Shown here: one piece after another, positions 25,358 through 33,215 of the stretch
How the letters are laid out: each line of letters opens with the position of its first letter
How positions within the stretch are numbered: the first letter of the stretch is position 1
Assembly (NCBI GenBank): GCA_963773655.1
Contig: CAVZBX010000005.1
Coordinates: forward strand, 496,001-560,000
Source of the DNA: DASSQJ01 sp963773655
GTDB taxonomy: Bacteria; Actinomycetota; Actinomycetes; Actinomycetales; Dermatophilaceae
Direction: 5' to 3'
DNA: 64,000 bases
Program-made: the position numbers and the translations under genes
The notes under the pieces: generated by a model
Seen by the model: only the letters and a program-made list of their open reading frames with translations
Told to the model about the DNA's origin: nothing
The model's database searches: none

Positions 25358-25362
25358 CTGTC

Positions 25363-25929
25363 ATGCGTTTCAACAGTCACGTCGACCGGCTGCTCACCGC
25401 CTCGGTCCGGCTCGTCAACGCCGTGTCGCCCGGCGAGGACGGCGGTCGCGAGCACCCGGCCCCGGAGGGCGAGCAGCTGCGATCGGCCGTGCTCGACGCC
25501 GTGCGCGCCGACGGCTACGACCCCGACCCGCCGGACGACGAGGTGTGCGCCCTGCGCGACGTGGCCCTCGAGGTGCGGGGCGTCTTCGAGGCGTTGGACT
25601 CCGGCGACGGCGACACGGCCGCCGACCGCGTCAACGCGCTGCTGCGCCGCACCGGGGCCCACCCCGAGCTCGACCGGGACGAGGACGGCGGCTGGTCCAT
25701 CCACTTCCACGGGCCGGACACGACCTTCGCCCGCGGCTGGGCGGCCGGGCTGGCGGCAGGGCTGGCGATGGCGATCGGCGGCGACCTCGGGTCGCGGCTC
25801 GGCGTGTGCGCGGCGCCGTCGTGCGACCGGGTCTGGGTGGACCGCTCGCGCAACAGCCACCGGCGGTTCTGCTCGACCCGCTGCCAGAACCGGGTCAAGG
25901 CCGCGGCGCACCGCGCGCGGCACGCGTAG
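25363..25929 (+). CDS. CGNR zinc-finger protein (ABATE-domain type regulator)
   Basis: The 188-residue protein ends with the CGNR-type zinc finger CAAPSC followed by a basic loop and FCSTRCQNRVK (C-x4-C and C-x3-C). The upstream ABATE-like domain has the typical N-terminal NSHVDRLLTASVRLVNAVSPG. Such proteins are thought to be DNA-binding stress regulators. It is divergent from an MFS transporter with only 26 bases between start codons, so co-regulation is likely. TAACTT lies five bases before the ATG. Confidence 0.87.
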   Translation: MRFNSHVDRLLTASVRLVNAVSPGEDGGREHPAPEGEQLRSAVLDAVRADGYDPDPPDDEVCALRDVALEVRGVFEALDSGDGDTAADRVNALLRRTGAHPELDRDEDGGWSIHFHGPDTTFARGWAAGLAAGLAMAIGGDLGSRLGVCAAPSCDRVWVDRSRNSHRRFCSTRCQNRVKAAAHRARHA

Positions 25930-25976
25930 GCCGACGGCCTGGCCACCGATGGGCTCGACGGCGGCCCGACGGCGGC

Positions 25977-26420
25977 TCAGGAGGCGACGACGACGTCCTG
26001 CTCGGTGAGCGCCGCGGGGAAGGGCCGCACGGTGGCCGGGGTGGCGAGGTAGGCGCCGTCGAGGCGCAGCCCGCCCCGGCGGCAGGCAGCGAGCACCACC
26101 TCGTGCCAGCGCCGGTCGGTGTCGGTGAGCAGCACCGACCCGTCCCGGCCGCGGACGAACACCAGGCCCCCACCGGTGCCGTGGAGCATCCGGGCCACCC
26201 CGTCGAGGAAGGGCACCAGGCGCTGCGGGTCGGCGTCGTCGGGGACGTCGTCGAGGACCACCGGCTGCACCAGCCTGCGGCCGTCGTCGGTGAGGAGGAC
26301 CGCCACGGCTCCGGCCTCCCGGGCCGCGACGCCCACGAAGAGGTCGGCCACGTCGGCGCCGAGGCCGGGGGTGTCCAGGGGCAGGTCGGACCAGTCGTCC
26401 GGGAGGTCGTCGAAGCTCAT
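25977..26420 (-). CDS. Hypothetical protein, 147 aa
   Basis: The acidic N-terminus MSFDDLPDDWSDLPLDTPGL leads into a mixed alpha/beta body containing DLFVGVAAREAGAVAVLL, PFLDGVARMLHGTGGGLVFVRG and VLLTDTDRRWHEVVLAACR. The pattern resembles small actinobacterial proteins of unknown function; I recognise no catalytic motif, signal peptide or membrane span. It is divergent from the 146-aa gene and convergent with the CGNR gene. The name is left open. Confidence 0.7.
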   Translation of the reverse strand: MSFDDLPDDWSDLPLDTPGLGADVADLFVGVAAREAGAVAVLLTDDGRRLVQPVVLDDVPDDADPQRLVPFLDGVARMLHGTGGGLVFVRGRDGSVLLTDTDRRWHEVVLAACRRGGLRLDGAYLATPATVRPFPAALTEQDVVVAS

Positions 26421-26493
26421 CCTGCGAGGGTGCCCAATCTCGACGAGCCCGCAGCGGGGTTCTCCACAGGCCCCGTCGACGCCGTCCCCCGCC

Positions 26494-26499
26494 TAGCGT
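26494..26499 (+). promoter_or_regulatory. Predicted -10 box of the 146-aa gene (leaderless)
   Basis: TAGCGT ends six bases before the ATG. Confidence 0.5.
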
Positions 26500-26505
26500 G
26501 ACCCC

Positions 26506-26946
26506 ATGGCCCTCGACGACGCCCACGCCCGCCCGCCCGGCACCTCCGACGCCACCGTCGCCGCCCTCGGCAAGCTCTCCGAGGCCCTCGAGGTGGTCGA
26601 GGAGGCGCGCGGGTACCTCTACGCCTTCCACCGCCGCTGCGGCACCGCCGACCTCACCCTCGGCGAGGCCGTCGACCAGCTGCGCGACGCCGGCCACGGC
26701 GAGCTCGCCGACGCCGTGGAGAGCGACCTGGTCGGCCGCAACATCCTCGCCGGGCGCTGGTCCTTCCAGGTCGTCGAGGAGTACGACGACGGGTACTACG
26801 CCACCTTCCGCCGGCACGAGCGCCGGGCCCGGGAGGAGCTGATGGCGGGCCGCCGTCACGTGTTCGAGGCGGAGATGAAGGAGGACGAGCGCACGGCCGG
26901 CCACCCCGGCCACGAGGCCACGCCGGAGGAGGCCTCCGGCGGCTGA
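26506..26946 (+). CDS. Conserved actinobacterial protein of unknown function, 146 aa
   Basis: The product is hydrophilic and largely helical, with LSEALEVVEEARGYLYAFHR, a LGEAVDQLRDAGHGELADAV segment, VSxxL-type NILAGRWSFQVVEEYDDGYY, and a terminal charged helix. Similar short proteins occur singly in related genomes without assigned function. Nothing suggests membrane or secretion. A leaderless-type promoter fits the ATG. It is divergent from the 147-aa gene, and the two may share control. Confidence 0.7.
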   Translation: MALDDAHARPPGTSDATVAALGKLSEALEVVEEARGYLYAFHRRCGTADLTLGEAVDQLRDAGHGELADAVESDLVGRNILAGRWSFQVVEEYDDGYYATFRRHERRAREELMAGRRHVFEAEMKEDERTAGHPGHEATPEEASGG

Positions 26947-27026
26947 GGACGGCCAACCGCGCGGGGACGGGGGCAGACGTCGGTCCCGGGAGGTATCACC
27001 CGGTCATCAGGCTCCTCCTTGACAGC

Positions 27027-27206
27027 ATGAGAATGATCACACCCGGCATCGCCGACTCCCTGACCCCGCACCGCTGGTACGACGCGAAGGACCCCACGCC
27101 ACCGCGGGCGTGGCGCAAGGCCCTCCGGGTGCGCCTCCCGCACCTGCGCCTCCACCTGCCGCACCCCCACCTGCCGCACCTGCGGCCGCGGCACCCCCAG
27201 GCCTGA
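27027..27206 (+). CDS. Small basic His/Pro/Leu-repeat protein, 59 aa
   Basis: An ATG ORF of 60 codons ends four bases before the stop of convergent purU. The N-terminal half reads MRMITPGIADSLTPHRWYDA and is followed by an Arg/Pro helix. The last 23 residues repeat LPH- and LRL-type units, giving seven His in total. There is no strong ribosome-binding site. TTGACA sits immediately upstream, and the start codon lies in TGAGAATGAT, which recalls zinc- or iron-regulator boxes. It is a plausible small gene, possibly metal-linked, but coding is unproven. Confidence 0.45.
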   Translation: MRMITPGIADSLTPHRWYDAKDPTPPRAWRKALRVRLPHLRLHLPHPHLPHLRPRHPQA

Positions 27207-27210
27207 CCGG

Positions 27211-28080
27211 CTAGCTGAAGACCACCGTCCGGCTCCCGTTGAGCAGGATGCGTGACTCGCAGTGCCAGCGCACCGCGCGGGCGAGGACGCGTGACTCGAC
27301 CTCCTCGCCCGCGCGGACCAGCTGGTCCGGTGTCATCCGGTGGTCGGCGCGCACGACGTCCTGCTCGATGATCGGGCCCTCGTCGAGGGCGGCCGTCACG
27401 TAGTGCGCGGTCGCCCCCACGAGCTTCACCCCCCGCTCGAAGGCCTGGTGGTAGGGCCGGGCGCCCTTGAACGAGGGCAGGAACGAGTGGTGGATGTTGA
27501 TCACCCGGCCGGGTAGGTCGCGGGTCAGCTCGTCGGAGAGCACCTGCATGTAGCGGGCCAGGACCACGAGGTCGGCCCGCTCCCCGGCCACGATCTCGCG
27601 CAGGGCCGCCTCGGCCCGGGCCTTGGTGTCGGGCGTGACCGGCACGTGGTGGAAGGGGACGTCGTAGGACGCGGTGAGCGCCTCGAAGTCGCGGTGGTTG
27701 GACACCACGGCGACGATCTGCGCGTCGAGGGCGCCCGAGCGCCAGCGGAAGAGCAGGTCGTTGAGGCAGTGCCCGAACCGGCTGACCATGACGAGGACCC
27801 GCGGGGGCGTCGCGGCGTCGCGCACGGACCACTCCATCCCGTAGCGCTGGGCCACGGGCGTGAACCACTCCCGCCACTGCTCGACGCCGGTGGCGCCGGC
27901 TGCCGCCGAGAAGCGGATCCGCATGAAGAACTGGTCGGTGCGGACGTCGTCGAACTGCTGGCTCTCCTCGATGTTGGCGTCGCGCTCGAAGAGCAGGGCC
28001 GTGACCGTCGCGACGATGCCGCGCTGGTCGGGGCAGTGGAGCAGGAGCACGTACTCGTCGAGGGGGTCGGTGGCGGGCAC
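27211..28080 (-). CDS. purU: Formyltetrahydrofolate deformylase
   Basis: About 289 residues: an N-terminal ACT domain (YVLLLHCPDQRGIVATV, about 9-90) followed by a formyltransferase-type hydrolase domain with RVLVMVSRFGHCLNDLLFR, SNHRDFEAL, VINIHHSFLPSFKGARPY (active-site His and Ser/Phe loop) and DEGPIIEQDV. PurU hydrolyses 10-formyltetrahydrofolate to formate and tetrahydrofolate, balancing one-carbon pools. I chose GTG at 28080 because the ACT domain begins there and GGTGAT is upstream; GTG at 28107 would add nine residues. It is monocistronic and convergent with the 59-aa gene. Confidence 0.92.
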   Translation of the reverse strand: MPATDPLDEYVLLLHCPDQRGIVATVTALLFERDANIEESQQFDDVRTDQFFMRIRFSAAAGATGVEQWREWFTPVAQRYGMEWSVRDAATPPRVLVMVSRFGHCLNDLLFRWRSGALDAQIVAVVSNHRDFEALTASYDVPFHHVPVTPDTKARAEAALREIVAGERADLVVLARYMQVLSDELTRDLPGRVINIHHSFLPSFKGARPYHQAFERGVKLVGATAHYVTAALDEGPIIEQDVVRADHRMTPDQLVRAGEEVESRVLARAVRWHCESRILLNGSRTVVFS

Positions 28081-28155
28081 GGCATCACCGTACGGTCCCG
28101 GCAGCACCCCCTGACGACCGGTCCGGGACGCGAGCGCGGCGCCCAGCGGCGGGTC

Positions 28156-28791
28156 TCAGCCGACCGGGGTGCCCTCGCCGTTCGCGAAGGCGATGACGGC
28201 GTTGGCGATCATCTGCACCGCGATCGCGGAGAGCAGCACGCCGGCGATGCGGGTGAGGACGACGATGCCGCTGTCCTTGAGGACCCGCGCGATCGGCCCG
28301 GCGAAGCGGAAGCTGAGGTACACGACGAGCAGCGCGCCCACCAGCGCCGCCGCGACGGCCAGCAGGCTCCCCGCGTCCCCCTGGGCTCGCTGGACCGCCA
28401 GCATCGTCGCGACGATGGCGCCGGGCCCGGCGAGGATCGGGGTGCCGAGGGGCACCAGGGCGACGTTGACGCCGGCATCGGCGCGCTGCTCGGTCGGCGA
28501 ACCGGCGAGGCCGAGCAGCTGCATCGCGACGATGAGCAGCAGCAGCCCGCCCGAGGCCTGCAGCGCGGGCAGGGTGATGCCGAGGTAGTCGAGCAGCCGC
28601 TCGCCGAAGACCGCGAACGAGGCGATGACACCGAGCGCCACGAGCGCGGCCCGGCGGGCTGCGGCGTTGCGCTGGCGCGAGTCCAGACCGGCCGTGAGGG
28701 CGAGGAAGATCGGGATCGAGCCGGGCGGGCCGAAGATGACCAGCAGCGTGACGAACGTCGTCGTGAACGCCGTGGTGTCGAACCAGGTCAC
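28156..28791 (-). CDS. MarC-family integral membrane protein
   Basis: The 211-residue protein has six predicted transmembrane segments and the MarC-family pattern: an opening FVTLLVIFGPPGSIPIFLAL segment with Pro-Pro-Gly, LGITLPALQASGGLLLLIVA, and NVALVPLGTPILAGPGAI. The family was once linked to multiple antibiotic resistance but its transport role is unproven. Its GTG start overlaps the stop of the upstream PHP gene as GTGA, so the two are translationally coupled. Confidence 0.9.
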   Translation of the reverse strand: MTWFDTTAFTTTFVTLLVIFGPPGSIPIFLALTAGLDSRQRNAAARRAALVALGVIASFAVFGERLLDYLGITLPALQASGGLLLLIVAMQLLGLAGSPTEQRADAGVNVALVPLGTPILAGPGAIVATMLAVQRAQGDAGSLLAVAAALVGALLVVYLSFRFAGPIARVLKDSGIVVLTRIAGVLLSAIAVQMIANAVIAFANGEGTPVG

Positions 28792-29633
28792 CGTCGGACG
28801 ACCTCCGTGCCGGTGGCCAGCGCCTCGACGGCCTCGAGCACCTCCGCCTCGGTCGTGTTCTCCCCCAGCCGGTTCCGCTTGCCGGCTCCGTGGTAGTCGC
28901 TGGACCCGGTGGTGAAGAGCCCGAGCGCGCCGGCGAGGTCGGTGAGGTGCCGCACCGCCTCGGGCGTGTGGTCGCGGTGGCGGGCCTCGACGCCGGCCAT
29001 GCCCGCCTCGGCCATCTCCTCGAGCAGGGCGTCGGGCAGCACCCGGACCCGCGTCACCGAGTGGGGATGGGCCACGACGGCGACGCCCCCGGCGGCCCGC
29101 ACGACCCGCACCGCGCGCACCGGGTCCGGGGCGTAGTGGCCCACGTAGTACGGGCTGTCGTTCCCGAGCCACCGCTGGAAGGCCTCGTCCCGGTGCTCGA
29201 CCACCCCCGATGCGAGCAGCGCGTCGGCGATGTGTGGCCGTCCCGCCGTGGCGCCGTCCTCCACCTGGGCCAGCACCTGCTCGAGCGTCACCGGGATGCC
29301 GTCGGCGGCCATGAGGCCGACCATCCGCTCCAGACGGGTGTCACGGCTGGTACGGGCGCGCTCGAGCTCGGCGCACAGCTCGGAGTGGGACGGGTCCGGC
29401 AGGTACGCGAGGAGGTGGACCGACCGGCCCCGGCGCGAGCACGACACCTCGATGCCGGGGACCAGGGCGATGCCGAGCCGCCGCGCCGCGTCCGACGCCT
29501 CCCCCCAGCCGAGGGTCGTGTCGTGGTCGGTGAGGGCCACCGTGGTGAGCCCCGCCCGGACCGCCTGCTCGACCACGACGGCGGGGGCCTCCGTGCCGTC
29601 GCTCGCCGTCGAGTGGGTGTGGAGGTCGATCAC
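28788..29633 (-). CDS. PHP-domain phosphoesterase (nucleoside-bisphosphate/oligonucleotide phosphatase type)
   Basis: The 281-residue protein has the full PHP metal set: DLHTHSTASDG (residues 3-13), ALTDHDT, EVSC, AHPHS and the terminal SSDYHG motif. The best-known relatives of this length hydrolyse 3',5'-nucleoside bisphosphates or trim 5' ends of RNA (RNase AM/YciV). The GTG start is supported by TAGGCT six bases upstream and because relatives begin at this DLHTHS. It forms an overlapping operon with marC. Confidence 0.9.
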   Translation of the reverse strand: MIDLHTHSTASDGTEAPAVVVEQAVRAGLTTVALTDHDTTLGWGEASDAARRLGIALVPGIEVSCSRRGRSVHLLAYLPDPSHSELCAELERARTSRDTRLERMVGLMAADGIPVTLEQVLAQVEDGATAGRPHIADALLASGVVEHRDEAFQRWLGNDSPYYVGHYAPDPVRAVRVVRAAGGVAVVAHPHSVTRVRVLPDALLEEMAEAGMAGVEARHRDHTPEAVRHLTDLAGALGLFTTGSSDYHGAGKRNRLGENTTEAEVLEAVEALATGTEVVRR

Positions 29634-29639
29634 GCGCCG

Positions 29640-29645
29640 AGCCTA
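29640..29645 (-). promoter_or_regulatory. Predicted -10 box of the PHP-marC operon (leaderless)
   Basis: TAGGCT on the minus strand ends six bases before the GTG. Confidence 0.5.
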
Positions 29646-29807
29646 GTGGCGGGCGGGAGCGCACCCTGCCGCGGCAACCCTTACCCAGCGGCGCCGCCCC
29701 ACCGACCGGGCACGGACGGACGACAGTGACCGACGACGCTGCCACCGCTCCTGGGGCGACACGCCGCATCCGGCGCCAACGTGTCGTCGGCCCGACCGAC
29801 CCCGTGC

Positions 29808-30347
29808 TCAGCCGTCGGAGGCCTGCGGGCCGGGCCAGTTCCTGTCGGGCTGGGGAGTGGGGCGGCCGGGCTGCTCGCCACCGCGGGCCTCGAGGTAGTT
29901 CTGCTTCGGCACCATCACCTTGCGGCGGAAGATGCAGACGACCTTGCCGTCCTGGTTGTAGCCGATCGTCTCGACGTGCACGACGCCGCGGTCGTCCTTG
30001 CTCGTGCTCTCCCACTTGTCGAGCACGGTCGTCTGGCCGTACAGGGTGTCGCCGTGGAAGGTCGGCGCCACGTGCCGCAGGCTCTCGATCTCGAGATTGG
30101 CGATCGCCTTGCCGCTGACGTCCGGCACCGACATCCCGAGGAGCAGCGAGTACACGTAGTTGCCGACCACGACGTTCCTCCCGAACTGGGTGGTCTCCTC
30201 GGCGTAGTGGCTGTCGAGGTGCAGGGGGTGGTGGTTCATCGTCAGCAGGCAGAAGAGGTGGTCGTCGTACTCGGTGACCGTCTTGCCCGGCCAGTGCCGG
30301 TACGTCGCGCCGACCTCGAACTCCTCATAGCTCCGCCCGAACTGCAC
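29808..30347 (-). CDS. MaoC-family hydratase, like those of ethylmalonyl-CoA pathway clusters
   Basis: The 179-residue single hot-dog-fold protein has the hydratase motif in DDHLFCLLTMNHHPLHLD (catalytic Asp/His region) and GNYVYSLLLGMSVPDVSG. The sequence closely follows, from memory, the MaoC protein next to crotonyl-CoA carboxylase/reductase, malyl-CoA lyase and an acyl-CoA dehydrogenase in streptomycetes, where a mesaconyl-CoA hydratase role is expected. Here it stands alone. The GTG at 30347 has a GAGGAGGC site. A longer ORF extends upstream but has no family sequence. The exact substrate is inferred. Confidence 0.88.
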   Translation of the reverse strand: MQFGRSYEEFEVGATYRHWPGKTVTEYDDHLFCLLTMNHHPLHLDSHYAEETTQFGRNVVVGNYVYSLLLGMSVPDVSGKAIANLEIESLRHVAPTFHGDTLYGQTTVLDKWESTSKDDRGVVHVETIGYNQDGKVVCIFRRKVMVPKQNYLEARGGEQPGRPTPQPDRNWPGPQASDG

Positions 30348-30523
30348 GCCTGCCTCCTCGATCGATGTCGCACACGCCGCCGTCCGCGGGTCCGGCCCAT
30401 CCTCCCGTGCACCCGGCCCCGCAGGCACCCGCGGACGGCGTGCCCTTGCCCACACCGGGCGCTGGGCCCGGGCGGGGCATGTACGTTCTCCTCCTGACCG
30501 GATCCACCGACCGTGGAGACCCG

Positions 30524-30970
30524 ATGGCCGCGACCGAGTACACCTTCACCGACCGGGTGCCCACCGCCACCGAGCACCGGGCGCTCGCCGAGGCGGTGGG
30601 CTGGGGGCACGCCTTCGCGTGGGAGGCGATGGCGTCGTCCCTCGCGGCCTCCCCCGCCGGCGTGGTCGTGCACCGGGGCAACGAGCTCGTCGGGATGGGT
30701 CGCCTGGTCGGTGACGGGGCGTTCTACCACTACGTCCAGGACGTGGCGGTCCGCCCGGAACACCAGGGACACGGGGTCGGCGACGAGGTCCTGCGCCGGC
30801 TGGTGCTGCAGGCCGACGCGCTGGCGCCGCCCAAGGGCTTCGTCGGGCTGTTCGCCGCCGGCCGCTCGGTGCCCTTCTACGCCCGCCACGGGTTCGCGGT
30901 GCATCCCGGGATGACGGGGATGTTCCGCGTCGTGCCCGGCGGGGAGGTCGGGGACGGCGGGGGCGGCTAG
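30524..30970 (+). CDS. GNAT-family N-acetyltransferase
   Basis: The 148-residue protein shows the acetyl-CoA binding motif A as VQDVAVRPEHQGHGVGDEVLRRL (V-x-x-x-Q/R-G-x-G/A pattern) followed by FYARHGFAV. The N-terminal part matches small stand-alone GNATs acting on amines. The start ATG has GGAGAC. Its TAG stop and the stop of the convergent sensor kinase gene share the palindrome CTAG. The substrate is unknown. Confidence 0.87.
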   Translation: MAATEYTFTDRVPTATEHRALAEAVGWGHAFAWEAMASSLAASPAGVVVHRGNELVGMGRLVGDGAFYHYVQDVAVRPEHQGHGVGDEVLRRLVLQADALAPPKGFVGLFAAGRSVPFYARHGFAVHPGMTGMFRVVPGGEVGDGGGG

Positions 30971-32349
30971 ACCGCGGCGAGCCCGTGCTCGGGCCCTCGG
31001 ACGTCCCGGTCCCCGGCCGGCGCGTCGTCGGCTACGCGAAGGAGCGGCAGCGACACGGTGACGACCGTGCCCCGGCCGACCTCGGACACGATGTCGACCT
31101 CGCCCCCGTGTGCGGTGACGAGGGCGCGGACCACGGCGAGACCGATGCCGGACCCCTCCGACCGCGGCGAGCCGCCACGGTAGAGCCGGTCCATGACGTA
31201 GGGCAGGTCCTCCGGGGGGATGCCGACGCCGCTGTCCGCCACCACGAGCACCGCGCACCGGCCCGCCTCGCGCACGGTCACCCCGACCGACCCCGGGGAG
31301 GACGTGTGCCGGACGGCGTTCGACACGAGGTTGACGACCACCTCGTGGATGCGGTCGCGGTCGGCCCGCACCCACACCCCCATCCGTAGCGACGTGCGGA
31401 GGTCGAGACCGGCCTCCGCCGCCGGTGCCCGCCACACGAAGAGCGCGTCCGAGACGAGGTCCGAGAGGTCCACCCGGTCGAGGTCGAGGACGAGGTCGGG
31501 GGCCTCCGCCCGGGCCAGGGCCGAGAGGTCCTCGACGATCCGGCCGAGCCGGAGCGCCTGCCCGTGCAGGGCCGCGACCGCCTCCGGCTCCGCCGCGACG
31601 TGCCCGTCCCGGAGCTCCTCGAGCCCGGCCTGGAGCGCCGTGAGCGGGGTGCGCAGCTCGTGGGCGGCGTCGGCGGACAGGCGACGGCGGGCATCCTCCG
31701 TGGCCGTGACCTGCTCGGCCATCGTGTTGAACGCCCGACCGATCTCCCCCAGCTCACCGGGAGCGTCCGTGTCGGCACGTGCCGACCGGTCGCCGCCGGC
31801 GAACGCGCGCGTCGCCCGGACCACGTCCGCGAGCCGCGCGGTGAGTCGGCGGGTGAGGACGAAGCCCGTGGCGACGGCCACGAGCAGGGCGACGAGGACG
31901 GCGACGAGCAGGCCGGGGAGCGAGAGGGCGCCCGGGCTGCGGGGCTCCCCCTCCGGGAACCCGACGAGGACGGTCCCGACGACCTCCCCGTCGACGACCA
32001 CCGGGGCGGCCAGCGCCCGCTCCGAGAACCCCGGCCCGACCGGCCCTCCGCGGACCACCGTGCCGGTGCCGTCGGTGACGACGAGGTGACCGCCGGCCTC
32101 GTCGGCGGCCGTGACGGCGAGTGCGAGGTCGACGCCGGCCCAGTCCCCGGCGCCGGCGTACTCCGGTCCGAGCGAGCTCGCGACCTCTGCGGCGAGCTGC
32201 TGCCGCTCGGTCCGGACCTCCGCCGAGCGCGTGACGTCGAGCCCGACGAGCGCGGAGACGACGAGTGCGACCGTCGACGCGACGGCGACGGTGAGGAAGA
32301 CCGCGAGGATCCGCCAGCCCAGCGGGCCGAGTCGCAACCAGTCACGCAT
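30967..32349 (-). CDS. Two-component sensor histidine kinase
   Basis: The 460-residue membrane kinase has two transmembrane helices (about 12-35 and 144-166) flanking an extracytoplasmic sensor of about 108 residues, a HAMP domain (167-219), the phospho-acceptor box SADAAHELRTPL with H230, and ATPase boxes N (NLVSNAVRH), G1 (DSGVGI) and G2 (GSGIGLAV). The ATG overlaps the stop of the response-regulator gene by eight bases. The pair probably senses an envelope signal and is divergent from a large secreted protein gene, its likely target. Confidence 0.93.
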   Translation of the reverse strand: MRDWLRLGPLGWRILAVFLTVAVASTVALVVSALVGLDVTRSAEVRTERQQLAAEVASSLGPEYAGAGDWAGVDLALAVTAADEAGGHLVVTDGTGTVVRGGPVGPGFSERALAAPVVVDGEVVGTVLVGFPEGEPRSPGALSLPGLLVAVLVALLVAVATGFVLTRRLTARLADVVRATRAFAGGDRSARADTDAPGELGEIGRAFNTMAEQVTATEDARRRLSADAAHELRTPLTALQAGLEELRDGHVAAEPEAVAALHGQALRLGRIVEDLSALARAEAPDLVLDLDRVDLSDLVSDALFVWRAPAAEAGLDLRTSLRMGVWVRADRDRIHEVVVNLVSNAVRHTSSPGSVGVTVREAGRCAVLVVADSGVGIPPEDLPYVMDRLYRGGSPRSEGSGIGLAVVRALVTAHGGEVDIVSEVGRGTVVTVSLPLLRVADDAPAGDRDVRGPEHGLAAV

Positions 32350-33025
32350 CGGGGCTCAACCCGAAGCGGTAGCCCACGCCGACGACGGTGGCCACGACCC
32401 GCGGCCCGTCCGGTCCGAGCTTGTGGCGCAGGTTCTTCACGTGCGAGTCGATGGTGCGCTCGTACATCCCGAGCTCGTCACCGCGGACGCGGTTGACCAG
32501 CTCGGCCCGCGTGAACACCCGGCCCGGGGTCCCCGCGAGGGCGGTGAGGAGGTTCCACTCGGTGCTCGTGAGGTCGAGCTCGCTCCCCTCCCACGTGGCG
32601 ACCCACCGGTCGCGGTCGATCCGCAGCGACCCCTCGCCGTAGGAGCGACCATCGCCTCCCCTGCCCGGGCCTCGGCCGCGTGAGAGGACGGCGCGGACCC
32701 GCAGCACGACCTCGGTCGGGCTGAACGGCTTGACGACGTAGTCGTCGGCCCCCTCCCGCAGGCCCGCGATCCGGTCGCGCGCCTCCGAGCGGGCGGTGAG
32801 CACGATGACGGGGAGGGTCCCGGCGACCTCCCGGAGGACCTCCGTGCCGTCGATGTCGGGCAGGCCGAGGTCGAGGAGGACGAGATCCACCTCGCAGGTG
32901 TCGAGCAGCCGCATCCCCTCGGCACCGGTCCGCGCGGTGAGGACGGCGTGGCCGGCGCGCTCGAGGAAGCGGCGCAGCACCTCGCGGATGTCCCGCTCGT
33001 CCTCCACCACCAGAACGGTCGCCAT
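32342..33025 (-). CDS. OmpR-family response regulator
   Basis: The 227-residue protein has a receiver domain with E8-D9-E10 acidic pocket, phospho-acceptor D52 (LLDLGLPD), T-loop LTARS and conserved Lys in VVKPFSPTE. A winged-helix DNA-binding domain begins near 130 (LDLTSTEWNLLTAL and ERTIDSHVKNLRHKLG). It is co-transcribed with the sensor kinase. The 190-base divergent gap to the secreted-protein gene is where its operators would be expected, but I find no clear direct repeat. Confidence 0.93.
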   Translation of the reverse strand: MATVLVVEDERDIREVLRRFLERAGHAVLTARTGAEGMRLLDTCEVDLVLLDLGLPDIDGTEVLREVAGTLPVIVLTARSEARDRIAGLREGADDYVVKPFSPTEVVLRVRAVLSRGRGPGRGGDGRSYGEGSLRIDRDRWVATWEGSELDLTSTEWNLLTALAGTPGRVFTRAELVNRVRGDELGMYERTIDSHVKNLRHKLGPDGPRVVATVVGVGYRFGLSPDA

Positions 33026-33215
33026 GAGGTCCGGGGTCGCGACCGGGGCGCGACGTCCGCCGTCACCTCCTCGTCGGGGGCTGCGCGGGGGCCGCCCGTG
33101 CGGGGAGGCCTGTCTCCACACATTCTCCATCGCCGGTGCACGGCTCCTCCACCGGAACGGAACAACGTGGCCATGGGCACACCACGCCCGCACCGCCGCT
33201 GCAGAGGAGGACACC

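Noticed and set aside
33026..33215. ORFs and possible RNA in the gap between the response regulator and secreted-protein genes.
   Set aside because: No frame has a ribosome-binding site or plausible protein, and I find no stable conserved-looking RNA fold. It is best seen as a divergent promoter region.
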